Assembly (NCBI RefSeq): GCF_902167145.1
Contig: NC_050098.1
Coordinates: 136,226,207-136,290,206, forward strand
Length of the DNA: 64,000 bases
Source: Zea mays
Taxonomy: Eukaryota > Streptophyta > Magnoliopsida > Poales > Poaceae
Reading direction: 5' to 3'
Shown here: piece by piece, positions 31,383-42,849 of the stretch
Layout: each line of letters begins with the position of its first letter
Numbering within the stretch: the stretch's first letter is position 1
Made by a program: the position numbers and the translations under genes
Notes under the pieces: generated by a model
What the model saw: only the letters and a program-made list of their open reading frames with translations
The model's database searches: none
What the model was told of the DNA's origin: nothing

Positions 31383-33812
31383 ATGTCAGAGAACAGGCGC
31401 AGAGGAGGAAGGCGTGCTCAGCAGGAGCGAGCCGCTCAACAGGACGAGGTGCCCCAGCAGCAGCACCTGCCGCCCCCGCCCCCGATGTCGATCGAGCAGA
31501 TGTTTCTGATGCAGACTCAGGCAGTTCAAGCCATCGGTCAGACTTTGGCCGCCATTCAGCAGCAGCAACAGCAGCAAGCACCACCCCAGCCTCAGATGCC
31601 TCAGATGCCCAGAGACAAGCGTGCTGAATTCATGAGAGGTCATCCACCAACGTTCGCTCACTCTTCTGACCCCATGGATGCTGAAGATTGGCTGCGCACT
31701 GTGGAGCGGGAGTTGCATACCGCTCAGTGCGATGACAGGGAGAAAGTTCTGTATGGTCCCCGTCTGTTGAGAGGAGCAGCCCAGTCATGGTGGGAGTCTT
31801 ACCTCGCCACCCATGCCCACCCTGACGCCATCACCTGGGAAGAGTTCAGAGGTAGCTTTCGTCAGTACCACGTGCCTGCAGGTCTGATGACAGTGAAGAA
31901 GGAGGAGTTCCTAGCCCTTAAGCAAGGGTCATCATCTGTCAGTGAGTATCGAGACAGGTTTCTGCAATTGTATCGCTATGCTCCTGAGGATGTCAACACC
32001 GACGCCAAGCGACAGTACCGTTTCCTGAGAGGCTTGGTTGACCCTCTGCAGTACCAACTGATGAATCACACCTTCCCGACATTCCAGCACCTAATTGACA
32101 GAGCAATCATGACAGAGAGGAAGCGCAAGGAGATGGAAGATCGTAAGCGCAAGATCAGTGGACCCCAGCCTGGAAGCAGCAATCGTCCTCGTTTCTCAGG
32201 CAATCAACCTCAGCAGTTCAGGCAGAACCAGCGTCCACCTCAGCAGCATCAGCAGTTTCAAAGGCAGTACCCTCAGAACCAGTACCAGAACCGTCAGAGC
32301 AATCAGTCAGGAGGTCAGTTTCAGAGGCAGAATCAGCAGGCACCTCGTCTTCCTGCCCCAGCAAATCAGCAGAACAGTCAGGCAGCACCAGCTCAGGTTG
32401 GAAACAGGGCGTGTTTCCACTGTGGAGAGCAAGGCCACTGGGTGATGCAATGTCCGAAGAAGGCAGCCCAGCAGCAGTCAGGCCCCAATGCCCCAGCGAA
32501 GCAGAATGTGCCTCAGCCTGGATCAGGCAATCGCTCTCAGCCGCGCTATAATCATGGAAGGCTGAACCATTTGGAAGCTGAAGCAGTTCAGGAGACCCCC
32601 GGCATGATAGTAGGTATGTTCCCAGTCGACTCCCATATTGCAGAAGTGTTATTTGATACTGGAGCAACGCATTCTTTCATTACTGCATCATGGGTAGAAG
32701 CACATAATCTTCCAATTACTACCATGTCAACCCCCATTCAAATTTACTCAGCCGGTGGTAGAATTCGAGCTGATAGCATTTGTTTAAATATAAGTGTGGA
32801 AATAAGGGGGATAGCGTTTCCCGCCAACCTTATAGTAATGGGTACTCAGGGAATAGATGTCATCCTAGGGATGAATTGGCTAGATAAGTATCAGGCAGTT
32901 ATCAGTTGTGATAAAAGGACAATCAAGTTGGTGTCCCCACTAGGAGAGGAAATGGTGACCGAGCTAGTCCCGCCTGAGCCAAAGAAAGGAAGTTGTTATC
33001 AGCTAGCTGTTGATAGCAGTGAAGCAGACCCAATTGAAAGTATCAAGGTTGTGTCAGAGTTCCCAGATGTGTTTCCAAAGGACTTACCGGGTATGCCGCC
33101 AGAGCGGAAAGTTGAGTTTGCTATAGAGCTTCTTCCTGGAACCGCCCCTATCTTTAAGAGAGCTTACAGAATATCTGGACCAGAGTTGGATGAACTTAAG
33201 AAGCAAATTGATGAGCTGTCAGAGAAAGGTTACATTCGGCCAAGCACCTCGCCTTGGGCCGCCCCTGTCCTATTTGTGGAGAAGAAAGATGGCACCAAGA
33301 GGATGTGTATTGATTATCGAGCTTTGAATGAGGTCACGATCAAGAACAAGTATCCCTTGCCCAGAATAGAAGATCTGTTCGACCAGTTGAGAGGAGCCAG
33401 TGTGTTCTCCAAGATTGATCTGAGGTCAGGTTATCATCAGCTCAGGATCCGACCTTCGGACATTCCGAAGACGACATTCATTTCCAAGTATGGGTTGTAC
33501 GAGTTCACAGTGATGTCTTTTGGTTTGACCAATGCGCCAGCATTCTTTATGAACTTGATGAACAGTGTATTCATGGATTACCTTGATAAGTTTGTGGTGG
33601 TATTCATTGATGATATTCTGGTTTATTCTCAAAGCGAAGAAGAGCATGCAGATCATTTGAGGATGGTGTTGCAGAGATTGCGAGAGCACCAGTTGTATGC
33701 AAAGTTGAGTAAATGTGAGTTCTGGATCAGTGAATTCCTGTTCTTGGGTCACATAATCAACAAAGAAGGATTGGCTGTGGATCCGAAGAAAGTGGCAGAC
33801 ATTTTGAACTAG
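31383..33812 (+). pseudogene. gag-pol: Tekay-like gag-protease-reverse transcriptase
   Basis: Starts MSENRRRGG at 31383. Gag domain (about 31620-32120), Gln/Pro-rich spacer, CCHC zinc knuckle ([14 protein letters not shown], about 32407-32450), retropepsin with F-D-T-G-A-T-H-S-F (about 32650-32680), reverse transcriptase with [18 protein letters not shown] and catalytic F-I-D-D (about 33604-33615). It ends at TAG 33810-33812, replacing a Trp codon of the connection segment; the same frame continues beyond. So the defect is one G-to-A change and the rest of the frame is clean. Confidence 0.93.
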
Positions 33813-35168
33813 AAAGCGCCAACAGATGCTAGAGGAATCAAGAGCTTCATTGGAATGGCCGGATATTATCGGCGATTCATTGAAGGGTTTTCAAAGATTG
33901 CGAAACCAATGACAGCGTTGCTAGGCAACAAAGTTGAGTTCAAGTGGACCCAGAAATGTCAAGAGGCCTTTGAAGCGCTGAAAGAGAAGTTGACTACAGC
34001 GCCTGTCCTAGTCTTGCCCGATGTGCACAAGCCCTTCTCGGTGTATTGCGATGCTTGTTACACAGGTTTGGGATGTGTGTTGATGCAAGAGGGAAGAGTT
34101 GTGGCTTACTCGTCCCGACAGCTGAAGGTTCATGAGAAGAACTACCCAATCCATGATCTAGAGTTGGCAGCAGTGGTTCACGCACTGAAGACATGGAGGC
34201 ACTATCTGTATGGACAGAAATGCGATGTTTACACAGACCACAAGAGTCTGAAGTACATATTCACTCAGTCAGAGTTGAACATGAGGCAACGAAGATGGTT
34301 AGAGTTGATCAAAGATTATGAGTTGAAGATTCATTACCATCCAGGCAAAGCAAACGTAGTGGCAGATGCTTTGAGCAGAAAGAGTCAAGTCAATCTGATG
34401 GTCGCTCGTCCGATGCCTTATGAGTTGGCCAAGGAGTTTGACAGGTTGAGTCTCGGATTTCTGAACAATTCGCGAGGAGTCACAATTGAGTTGGAACCTA
34501 CCTTGGAGCGCGAAATCAAAGAAGCGCAGAAGAATGATGAGAAGATCAGTGAGATCCAGCGACTGATTCTAGAAGGCAAAGGCAAAGATTTTCGAGAAGA
34601 TGCAGAAGGCGTGATATGGTTCAAAGACCGCTTGTGTGTTCCCAATGTCCAGTCTATTCGAGAGTTGATCCTCAAGGAAGCTCATGAGACAGCTTATTCG
34701 ATTCACCCTGGCAGTGAGAAGATGTATCAGGATCTGAAGAAGAAATTCTGGTGGTACGGAATGAAGAGGGAAATCGCAGAGCATGTGGCTATGTGCGATA
34801 GTTGCCGAAGAATTAAGGCAGAGCACCAGAGACCTGCTGGATTGTTGCAACCGTTGCAGATCCCTCAGTGGAAATGGGATGAAATCGGTATGGATTTCAT
34901 AGTCGGATTGCCTCGCACTCGAGCCGGCTACGATTCCATTTGGGTAGTAGTGGACCGTTTGACCAAGTCAGCCCACTTCATACCTGTCAATACCAACTAT
35001 AGCAGTGCAGTATTGGCAGAATTGTATATGTCTCGGATCGTTTGTCTTCATGGTGTGCCAAAGAAGATAGTGTCAGACAGAGGAACGCAGTTCACCTCTC
35101 ATTTCTGGCAGCAGTTGCATGAAGCTTTGGGCACGCATCTGAATTTCAGTTCAGCTTATCATCCGTAG
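33813..35168 (+). pseudogene. pol: Tekay-like RNase H and integrase core
   Basis: Same frame as the upstream part. RNase H (F-S-V-Y-C-D-A, then D-H-K-S-L, then A-D-A-L-S-R) at about 34030-34380. Integrase zinc finger (H...H-P-G...C-D-S-C, about 34680-34810), first catalytic Asp in G-M-D-F-I-V, second in S-D-R-G-T-Q-F. It ends at TAG 35166-35168 in place of the Gln of the H-P-Q-T-D-G-Q motif. Confidence 0.92.
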
Positions 35169-35939
35169 ACAGATGGCCAGACCAAAAGGACCAATCAAAT
35201 TCTTGAAGACATGTTGAGAGCCTGTGCGTTGCAAGATCAGTCCGGATGGGATAAGAGATTGCCTTATGCAGAGTTTTCCTATAACAACAGTTACCAGGCC
35301 AGTTTGAAGATGTCACCATTTCAGGCGCTCTATGGAAGGAGTTGCAGAACTCCGTTGCAATGGGATCAGCCTGGAGAAAAGCAAGTGTTTGGGCCAGACA
35401 TTTTGCTTGAAGCCGAAGAGAACATCAAGATGGTTCGAGAGAATCTGAAGATAGCACAATCGAGGCAGCGAAGCTATGCAGACACAAGAAGAAGAGAGCT
35501 GAGTTTCGAAGTCGGAGACTTTGTTTATCTGAAAGTGTCACCGATCAGAGGAGTCAGAAGATTCGGAGTGAAAGGCAAACTAGCACCCCGCTACATTGGT
35601 CCGTATCAGATTCTTGCAAGACGAGGAGAAGTGGCCTATCAGCTCAGTTTGCCCGAGAATTTGTCTGCTGTGCATAATGTCTTTCATGTGTCTCAGTTGA
35701 AGAAGTGCTTGCGTGTGCCAGAAGAGCAGTTGCCAGTGGAAGGTCTGGAAGTCCAGGAGGACTTGACCTACGTTGAGAAGCCAGCTCAGATCCTTGAGAT
35801 TGCAGATAGAGTCACCCGGAGGAAGACCATCAGAATGTGCAAGGTCAGATGGAATCACCACTCTGAGGAAGAAGCAACCTGGGAGCGTGAAGATGATCTG
35901 ATGGCCAAGTACCCAGAGCTCTTTGCTAGCCAGCCCTGA
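35169..35939 (+). pseudogene. pol: Tekay-like integrase C-terminus with chromodomain
   Basis: Continues in frame after the TAG. The third catalytic residue, normally Glu in G-Q-T-E-R, is Lys (codon AAA at 35184-35186). Then come the GPY/F segment (R-Y-I-G-P-Y) and a C-terminal chromodomain (V-E-K-P-A-Q-I-L-E-I; V-R-W-N-H-H-S-E-E-E-A-T-W-E). Chromodomains of this kind are thought to steer chromovirus integration toward heterochromatin. TGA at 35937-35939. Confidence 0.92.
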
Positions 35940-35960
35940 ATCTCGAGGGCGAGATTCTTT

Positions 35961-35975
35961 TAAGGGGGATAGGTT
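35961..35975 (+). promoter_or_regulatory. Polypurine tract of the Tekay-like element
   Basis: TAAGGGGGATAGGTT directly before the 3' LTR start TGTAACGCC (35976). Confidence 0.85.
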
Positions 35976-38558
35976 TGTAACGCCCCGAATTTTGCAGTTG
36001 AATTTTTTCTTTTCTTTACTCGCCAAATTCGGGCGTTACCTTTTCTTTTTCTTTTTCCCTTCGCTAAACCTTGACCTTTTCCAAAGTTCTAGCGGGATTC
36101 GGTTTGGAATTCCCGTGTAAGAAAAACCCTAAATACTTTATGTTGTTTGATGCACCATGCCGAACCTTGCATTTCTTTTGATTGCTTTGAAAGCGCAAAT
36201 GCATTCATGTAGAAAGATCGGATTTCGAAAATGAGGAGAAGATCTTTTCTTTCTTTTTTCTCTCTCTCTTTCTCTCTCCTCTTTTTCTCTCTCTCCCGCG
36301 CCGTGGGCCGACCCCGGCCGGCCCAGCCGCCCCTGGCGCCCCCTCTTGGGCCCAAAAAGGCCCAACCGCCCCCCCCCCCCACCTCCCCTTTTTCCCTAAA
36401 CCCTCTCCCTCTCATTTTCCCTCTCTCATTCCCTCCCTAGCCGCCGCCCCTACCCGCCCCCTGCCCTAGCGCCGCCCCTGCCCTAGCGCCGTCGCCCTCG
36501 CTGCCGGCCGCCCCTCGCCGTCGGCCGCCCATCGCCGGTGAGCCCCCCCTTCTCCCTCCTCCCTCCCTCCCCCCTCCCCCTCCTCTCGCCCCCAGCCGGC
36601 CCTTGGCCGTGCCCCCAGCCGGCCCTTGGCCGCGCCCCCAGCCGCCCCGGCCGTGCCCCCCAGCCGGCCGCTGGCCGCCCCCGGCGCGCCCCTGGCCGCG
36701 CCCCCTGCGCAGGGCCGGTTCAACCGCCCCTAGGGCCGGTTCAACCGCCCCCCCCCCCCTCTGTTTTTTTTTTTATTATTTTATTTTATTTACTTTCTGT
36801 GCTCATAGCTATTTTATTTTGGGTAGGCTAATCATTGTTCATGCCATTGAAATAGGAAGTTTAATTTAAAATTCCGTTATGCTAGTTGATTCATGTAGTT
36901 AATTGTTTACCTCGTGCAATGTTGATCAACTTAAAATGATTAGGTTTCCATTAGTGTATATGTAACAGAATTCTTTTGTTAAGAACCAATTGTAATTGAT
37001 CATTAGTGCATAAGATTTAACCCCCTGCGAGACCCTTTCCCGTTTCTTTCTAACCATAACAAATGCGATATCGAATGTCATACTTGATGCATACTCACTT
37101 TATTTGTTCCCTTGTATGGTGTACTGTTCTTTTGTATTAAATGTGGATGGATGTATGTATGTTTGCAATCGCATAGAGAACGATCCGGTCGAAGAGCCCG
37201 AGGAATTCGCAGGAGAAGCCCCTGAGCAGCAGTCGGTTGGTGGAGGCAAGTGTCCTTTGACCTATCTCTGTCCTATTCATTATTTAATTCACCTCCCGCT
37301 TACACATTTATGCCTAAGGATTGACTAGCTTTTGTTATCCATGTCCTTGTTTACCTATCTGGGTTGGATTATTACTGTTTAGCTTTATGCTATTGCTCAA
37401 ACTCTAATCAATGAACATGATGTGGTTATCTATGATACACTGTTTTCCCGTTCCTATTTATGATTATACTTGTGGTCTTCAAGGGGGCTCGAGCGGTTTC
37501 TCGAGTGCCTCTCCGTAAGGACCTGTTCTATGGATGACCGCCTGGGAAAACAGTGCAACCATGAGGGTGGAATGGGGTGCCCTTAGCTGAATAATTAGAG
37601 GATCCGGGATGTAGTTCACTTAGCCGTCGTGCCGTCAATGGGGCTCGGTGTATGCGGCTCGCTCTGCCAAGTTTGGGTTCGCCCCTTGGGGAGGAGTGCG
37701 GTGCATTTAGGAAACCTAACGGGTGGCTACAGCCCCGGGGAATCTTTGTAAAGGCTACGTAGTGAAACCCTGCCTATTCACCTTGGTAGTGTTTAAGGGT
37801 TTGATCGGCCCGAGGCAAGAGGGAATCACGGCTTGTGGGTAAAGTGCACATCCTCTGCAGAGTGTTATGAAACTGATATATCAGCCGTGCTCGCGGTTAT
37901 GAGCGGCCAAGGGAGCTCCAGAGATTAGTGATACTTGATCAGAGATACTTTGGTACAGGTGACAATGAGATTGATGGTTCTGATTACGATTATGGTATTG
38001 GTAAGTGGTATTCTTTCCGTTTGGAAAGGATACATTGGGCTAATAACTTGGGTTAATGTTAAAACCTGGCTTTCTACTAGTAAGTAATAACCTGACCAAC
38101 TAAAAGCAACTGCTTGACTTATCCCCACATAAAGCTAGTCCACTACAGCCAAACAGGATACTTGCTGAGTATGTTGATGTGTACTCACCCTTGCTCTACC
38201 CACCAAACCCCCCCCAGGTTGTCAGCATTGCAACCACTGCTCAGGCGAAGATGAAGCTGTGGAAGGAGACTTCCAGGAGTTCCAAGACTACGACGAGTTC
38301 TAGGTTTCGGTTAGCGGCAACCCCCAGTCGGCTGCCTGTGAAGGCCGTGTTATCTACGTTTCTTTTCCGCACTTTGATTTATTGTAAGAACTATATGGAC
38401 GTCTCAGACGTATGATGTAATCGACTATTTCCCTTATTAATACTATTTTGAGCACTGTGTGATGATGTCCATATTATGTAACTGCTGTGTACGTGAATAA
38501 CTGATCCTGGCACGTACATGGTTCGCATTCGGTTTGCCTTCTAAAACCGGGTGTGACA
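35976..38558 (+). repeat. 3' LTR of the Tekay-like element
   Basis: 2,583 bp copy of 27056-29708. Its exon-like blocks are at 37177-37245, 37959-38000 and 38218-38303 with the same donors; the last acceptor is CCCCAG rather than CCCTAG. Few substitutions separate the two LTRs. Confidence 0.93.
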
Positions 38559-39233
38559 GCGAGCCGTTCGAGGGACGGAACACGGGCGCGTCGTCTTCAC
38601 GCCGTGGGAGAGGGCTGCCCTGCTGCCCCAGGAGGGGACGTGAGCCTGCAGACGATTTGACTGCTGCCTTCGCCCGCCTGCTGCCGCCATTACTGCCGGC
38701 CCACTTTTGGCCATATCGATCGTCGCGCCTTCTCCCGCGGCTGACTGATCCGTGACCGATGCGCTTGGTTGGCATTGTTGGGCTATGCGCAGGGTTGCCT
38801 CGAGTCGCGGCACTGGTTCCGCAGTCGAGAAGGCGCGGCATTGGCGTAAGTGGCGGTGCGGTTTTTCACATGTAGCAACCGGCGCGCCAGTTACATGACG
38901 TGTGGGCCTGGGCCTCCACGCTGGATGCGTCGGAGTCGAAAGGGTGCATCTCTATGGTGCAGTTGCATGCCGCCTACATGGCGGTCCGCCCTTTCACCCG
39001 CTGGTTTAGGCGAAGATGGAGGAGTGCTTGTAACCGCTGGGCGGTTACACGCTCCGCGCGCGGCGGTTTGGCTTCTTCTGTCCTGGGTCAGCTTGCATGA
39101 CGCGTGGGACCCAGCCCCCGTGTCGTAGGGGAGGACCCTGGAGCGTGTTGGTGAAGACTTAGTCTGCGACGCCTGAGAACGCGAGTGGGGAGAGTCGCCT
39201 TTAAAAAGGGATCGACCCCTTTGGGTGGCAGCC

Positions 39234-39866
39234 ATGCCTTCGCACTCCCCTCATGCATTGCGCCCTTCCACCTTCCGAGCCCCCGGATGGGGAGCGCCCG
39301 CGTTGCTTTCGTCTTGCTGCTGTTGGAGGAGCGCAACTTCGTGGAGGTTGGCACCTTTCAGCCATTGCTCGGCTTCAAGGATTTTCATCAGGCAGCCCGG
39401 CTGCATCCCCTCACCAATGGTCACCCATGACGGTGACCACCAGTTCGATGGTGGGGAGAAGCAAGCCGGGCTGCGGCCTCTGCCCCGCCCTCAGCTTCAA
39501 GGATCTTCATCATCCTTGCTGGGGCGGGGGGCGAGCCGGGGCCCGCCTTCGCGTGGGCTGGCGTCCCACCTCTACCTCCGGCATCTGGGGGTGGAAACCA
39601 TCCTCCAGCTCTGTGGAGGAGGCGTCCTTCAGCCATGCGGGGGGAAGGCGAACTGCTGCTGCCCGGACAGGGTGCAGCATTCCATCCTCTGTCCGGGCGG
39701 CTGTGGCCGGCCGTACCGGAGGGTCTCACAACACGTCGTACGCCGCGAGGGCGGTACTCATGTTCTGGGACGGTCCCGTTCTCGTTTTCGTGGCGAGAAC
39801 GGGGGTGAGGACCTGCCGATGCGCTTTGGGGCGGCCGGCGCTCGTTGGTGCGGTATTGATGGGTAG
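39234..39866 (+). CDS. Possible antisense ORF in the 3' region of the Huck-like element
   Basis: About 210 codons on the strand opposite gag-pol, starting MPSHSPHALRP. A TTTAAAAA sequence at 39199-39206 is about 30 bp upstream, possibly a TATA box but close to the ATG. No domain recognised; it is Cys/Pro/Arg-rich. Two other plus-strand frames (39185-39430 and 39253-39981) are also open over this GC-rich stretch, so the true frame is uncertain and the ORF may be chance or frameshifted. Confidence 0.25.
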   Translation: MPSHSPHALRPSTFRAPGWGAPALLSSCCCWRSATSWRLAPFSHCSASRIFIRQPGCIPSPMVTHDGDHQFDGGEKQAGLRPLPRPQLQGSSSSLLGRGASRGPPSRGLASHLYLRHLGVETILQLCGGGVLQPCGGKANCCCPDRVQHSILCPGGCGRPYRRVSQHVVRREGGTHVLGRSRSRFRGENGGEDLPMRFGAAGARWCGIDG

Positions 39867-40187
39867 GTGGATGTCGCCGTCGGTGCTGAGGTGGTGGCAG
39901 CTAGAGAAAGCTTCTCCGCCGACGAGACCGTCAGCGCCACCCATCGCGAGGGGACAGCGAACGAGAGCCTTCCAGCGGTAGCGTCCGCCCTGGGACCATC
40001 GCTGCTGCTGCAGAGGTCGCCGGCGAGCCACCCGGAGCTTGTCGTCCCGCAGGGCCTCCGATGTGGAGGTTGTTCATACCCGCGGGAGTGGAACCGGAGT
40101 TCCGTTTGTAATGGCATCTTGAGTGCCGGTGTCTGTTCATTGTGGCTGTCGGGGCCTGAACATCTAGGTATTTGAGTGCAATACCGT

Positions 40188-41255
40188 GTTTCTTCCTTAT
40201 TTCGAGCACCAGGACTCGCCTGTCAGCTAGCTGAACCGCTTAACCAAGTGTGAGTTGCCCTGTGCGGAAGGTGACGAGTGAGGTATCCGTATCCCGGAGG
40301 CGTAGGAGTCCCTCGGCTCGGTCGGCCTCGCCGCTCAAGGCTTCTCTTGCTCAGTTAAGGAAACCTCGGCTGCTCTGCGATGAGCCGAAGCCGGAGGCAG
40401 CGGTGTCAGCATGGACAGAGGTAGAGTCGGCTCGAAAAGGGGCTTCGTCGGCCTAGGAGCAGGTGACTCCCCAGGCCGAGGAGGCATAGCAGCGGCGGCT
40501 AGAACCTGGCCAGATCGTCCACTAGCGGGACCAACCCCGGAGTCGGGTTGCCGAGGCCATGAGCCGGACTGATGTCCTCAGGGGACAGCTGGCTGGGGCT
40601 ACGGAACGGCCGGTCAAGCCGTCTGCTCAGGCCGGGTTCCTGGAGGAGACCCTGGCGGTGATGGCCCAGGCGCGGTGCTGACATCTTCCTTCGAGGTGGA
40701 GATCCTTCGACCGTGTCGCCGTCCGAGGCCGGGCCGGATTCCGCCGAAGGTGGAGTCGACGTCGAGGGTGCTGTTGCTCCCCCTGTTGATGTCTGAACCT
40801 GCAGGAACAGTTTGTCTGTAGCGTGCATATGTTTTTTGCGGCCGCCGAGGCCCAAACATATCATTGTCGTGTTATAAAGCTGCGTTTCTTTTCCCTTTGT
40901 CTCGAGTATCAGGACTTATTTGTCGGTAGCAGAATTGCTCATCCGAACGAGAGTTACTTATCACGGAAGGTGATGAGTGAGGTATTCGTATCCCGGAGGC
41001 GTAGGAGTCCCTCGGCTCGGTCGGCCTCGCCGCTTACGTGTACTCTTACTCGTCTGCAGGATTCTGTTATCAATATAGTCGAGAAGGCACGAAAAATCGT
41101 TCTACCAGGAAGGTTTTTGAGCGTTAAGACTTGTTCGGCAGCAGAATCGCTTATCCGAACGAGAGTTACTTATTGCGGAAGGTGATGAGTGAGGTATCCG
41201 TATCCCGGAGGTGTAGGAGTCCCTCGGCTCGGTCGGCCTTGCCTCTTACGTGTAC
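40188..41255. repeat. Three dispersed copies of a 110-160-bp repeat
   Basis: Copies at about 40188-40345, 40883-41045 and 41120-41255 share a GGAAGGTGATGAGTGAGGTA core and the following CCCGGAGGCGTAGGAGTCCC and GGTCGGCCTCGCC blocks. They are degenerate and separated by unrelated sequence. Confidence 0.85.
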
Positions 41256-41478
41256 TCCGTCGTTTTCAGGATTCCACTATCGAAGTAGTCGAAAAGCGCG
41301 AAAGATGTTCTGGCAGGAAGACTTTTTCTGGGGAAAATTTTGACGCAGAGGGGGTTCCCCCCTTCTAGCCCCCGAGGGAGGGTCGGGCTTTGCCGAGGCA
41401 AGGCTGACCCTTCCTTGATGGTTAGACTTTATTTGTGTATGTAAAGAGAACGAGGCATATGAACGACTTGAAAACATC

Positions 41479-42765
41479 TTAAGGGTAAAAGCGACATAGC
41501 TGTCGGATGTTCCAAGCGTTGTTGTAGACCTCGCCTTGGTCGTTGGCCAGCTTGTATGTTCCGGGCTTCAAAATCTTAGCGATGATGAACGACCCTTCCT
41601 AGGGAGGAGTGAGCTTATGACGCCCTCGGGCGTCTTGTCGTAGCGGAAGCACCAAGTCCCCCACCTGGAGGTCTCGAGACCGAACCCCTCGGGCGTGGTA
41701 GCGTCGCAGAGACTGCTGATACCGTGTCGAGTGTAGTAAGGCCATGTCCCGAGCCTCTTCCAGTTGGTCCAGTGAGTCTTCTCGGCTAGCCTGGTTGTCT
41801 CGGTCATCGTACGCCCTTGTCCTCGGGGAACCGTATTCTAAGTCTGTGGGCAAGATAGCCACGGCCCCATAGACTAGAAAGAACGGCGTGAAGCCCGTGG
41901 CTCGGCTTGGCGTTGTCCTCAGACTCTAGACCACCGAGGGGAGTTCCTTCATCCATCGCCTGCCGAACTTGTTGAGGTCGTTGTAGATCCTCGGCTTGAG
42001 TCCCTGCAGAATCATGTCGTTGGCACGCTCTACCTTCCCATTCGTCATGGGGTGAGCTACGGCGGCCCAGTCCACCCGGATGTGGTGGTCCTCGCAGAAG
42101 TCCAGGAACTTTCTGCCAGTGAACTGGGTGCCATTGTCGGTGATGATGGAGTTCGGGACCCCAAAGAGATGGATGATGTTGGTGAAGAACACCACCGTCT
42201 GTTCGGACCTGATGCTGTTTAGGGGTCGGACCTCAATCCACTTGGAGAATTTGTCAATAGCGACCAGCAGGTGCGTGAAGCCTTCGGGTGCCTTCTGCAA
42301 GGGACCAACGAGGTCCAGACCCCACACAGCAAACGGCCAGGTGATGGGTATTGTTTGCAGGGCCTGAGCGGGCAGGTGTGTCTGCCTTGCGTAGAATTGA
42401 CACCCTTGGCAGGTGCGTACAATCCTAGTGGCATCGGCCACCGCGGTTGGCCAGTAGAAACCTTGTCGGAAGGCGTTTCCAACGAGGGCTCGAGGCGCTG
42501 CGTGGTGACCGCAAGCCCCTGTGTGTATTTCTTGCCATAGCTCCTGACCTTCGGCGATGGATATGCATCGCTGAAGGATGCCTGAGGGGCTGCGGTGGTA
42601 GAGCTCCTTTTCGTCACCCAGCAAGACGAACGACTTGGCGCGCCGCGCCAGTCGCCGAGCTTCGGCTCCGTCGAGGGGTAGCTCTCCTCGGTGGAGATAT
42701 TGCAGGTATGGGGTCTGCCAGTTTCGATTAGGCGTGACCCCATTCCGCTCTTCCTCGACGCGCAA
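41479..42765 (-). pseudogene. pol: Huck-like integrase (defective)
   Basis: Zinc finger (H...H...C-Q-G-C at about 42480-42380), catalytic core with L-D-L-V-G-P, I-T-D-N-G-T-Q-F and N-G-K-V-E-R-A-N. All three acidic residues are present. TAG stops at 41926-41928 and near 41599-41601 replace Trp codons. The C-terminal segment runs to TAA at 41479-41481. It would be catalytically plausible without the stops. Confidence 0.88.
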
Positions 42766-42849
42766 TGCCTCACCCTCGGCGGCCGAGGGTGCCTCGGGCT
42801 AGGCCGAGGCCTCCTCGGGCTCGGGCGTGTCGTCGGTCTTGATGGAGGG

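Larger units (their letters stand above)
27056..38558 (+). mobile_element. Tekay/Del-like chromovirus retrotransposon
   Basis: 11,503-bp plus-strand element with TSD GCGAG at 27051-27055 and 38559-38563. Long LTRs (TGTAACGCC...GTGTGACA), a Met-type primer site, an extra ORF before gag, a single gag-pol frame with a C-terminal chromodomain, and a polypurine tract. The chromodomain and the gypsy order place it among the chromoviruses; the long LTRs fit the Tekay/Del clade. The LTRs are nearly identical apart from GC-rich and homopolymer length changes, so insertion is recent. Pol has two stops and a lost integrase glutamate. Confidence 0.93.
38564..41478 (-). other. 3' non-coding part of the Huck-like element (right portion)
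   Basis: GC-rich sequence between the integrase stop and the Tekay-like insertion. It contains three spaced copies of a 110-160-bp repeat (40188-41255) and a possible antisense ORF. Long 3' regions with extra, often antisense, ORFs are known in Tat elements. Confidence 0.7.

Noticed and set aside
38850..39128. Short plus-strand ORFs (92 and 66 codons)
   Set aside because: GC-rich, no domain, overlapping frames; not distinguishable from chance.
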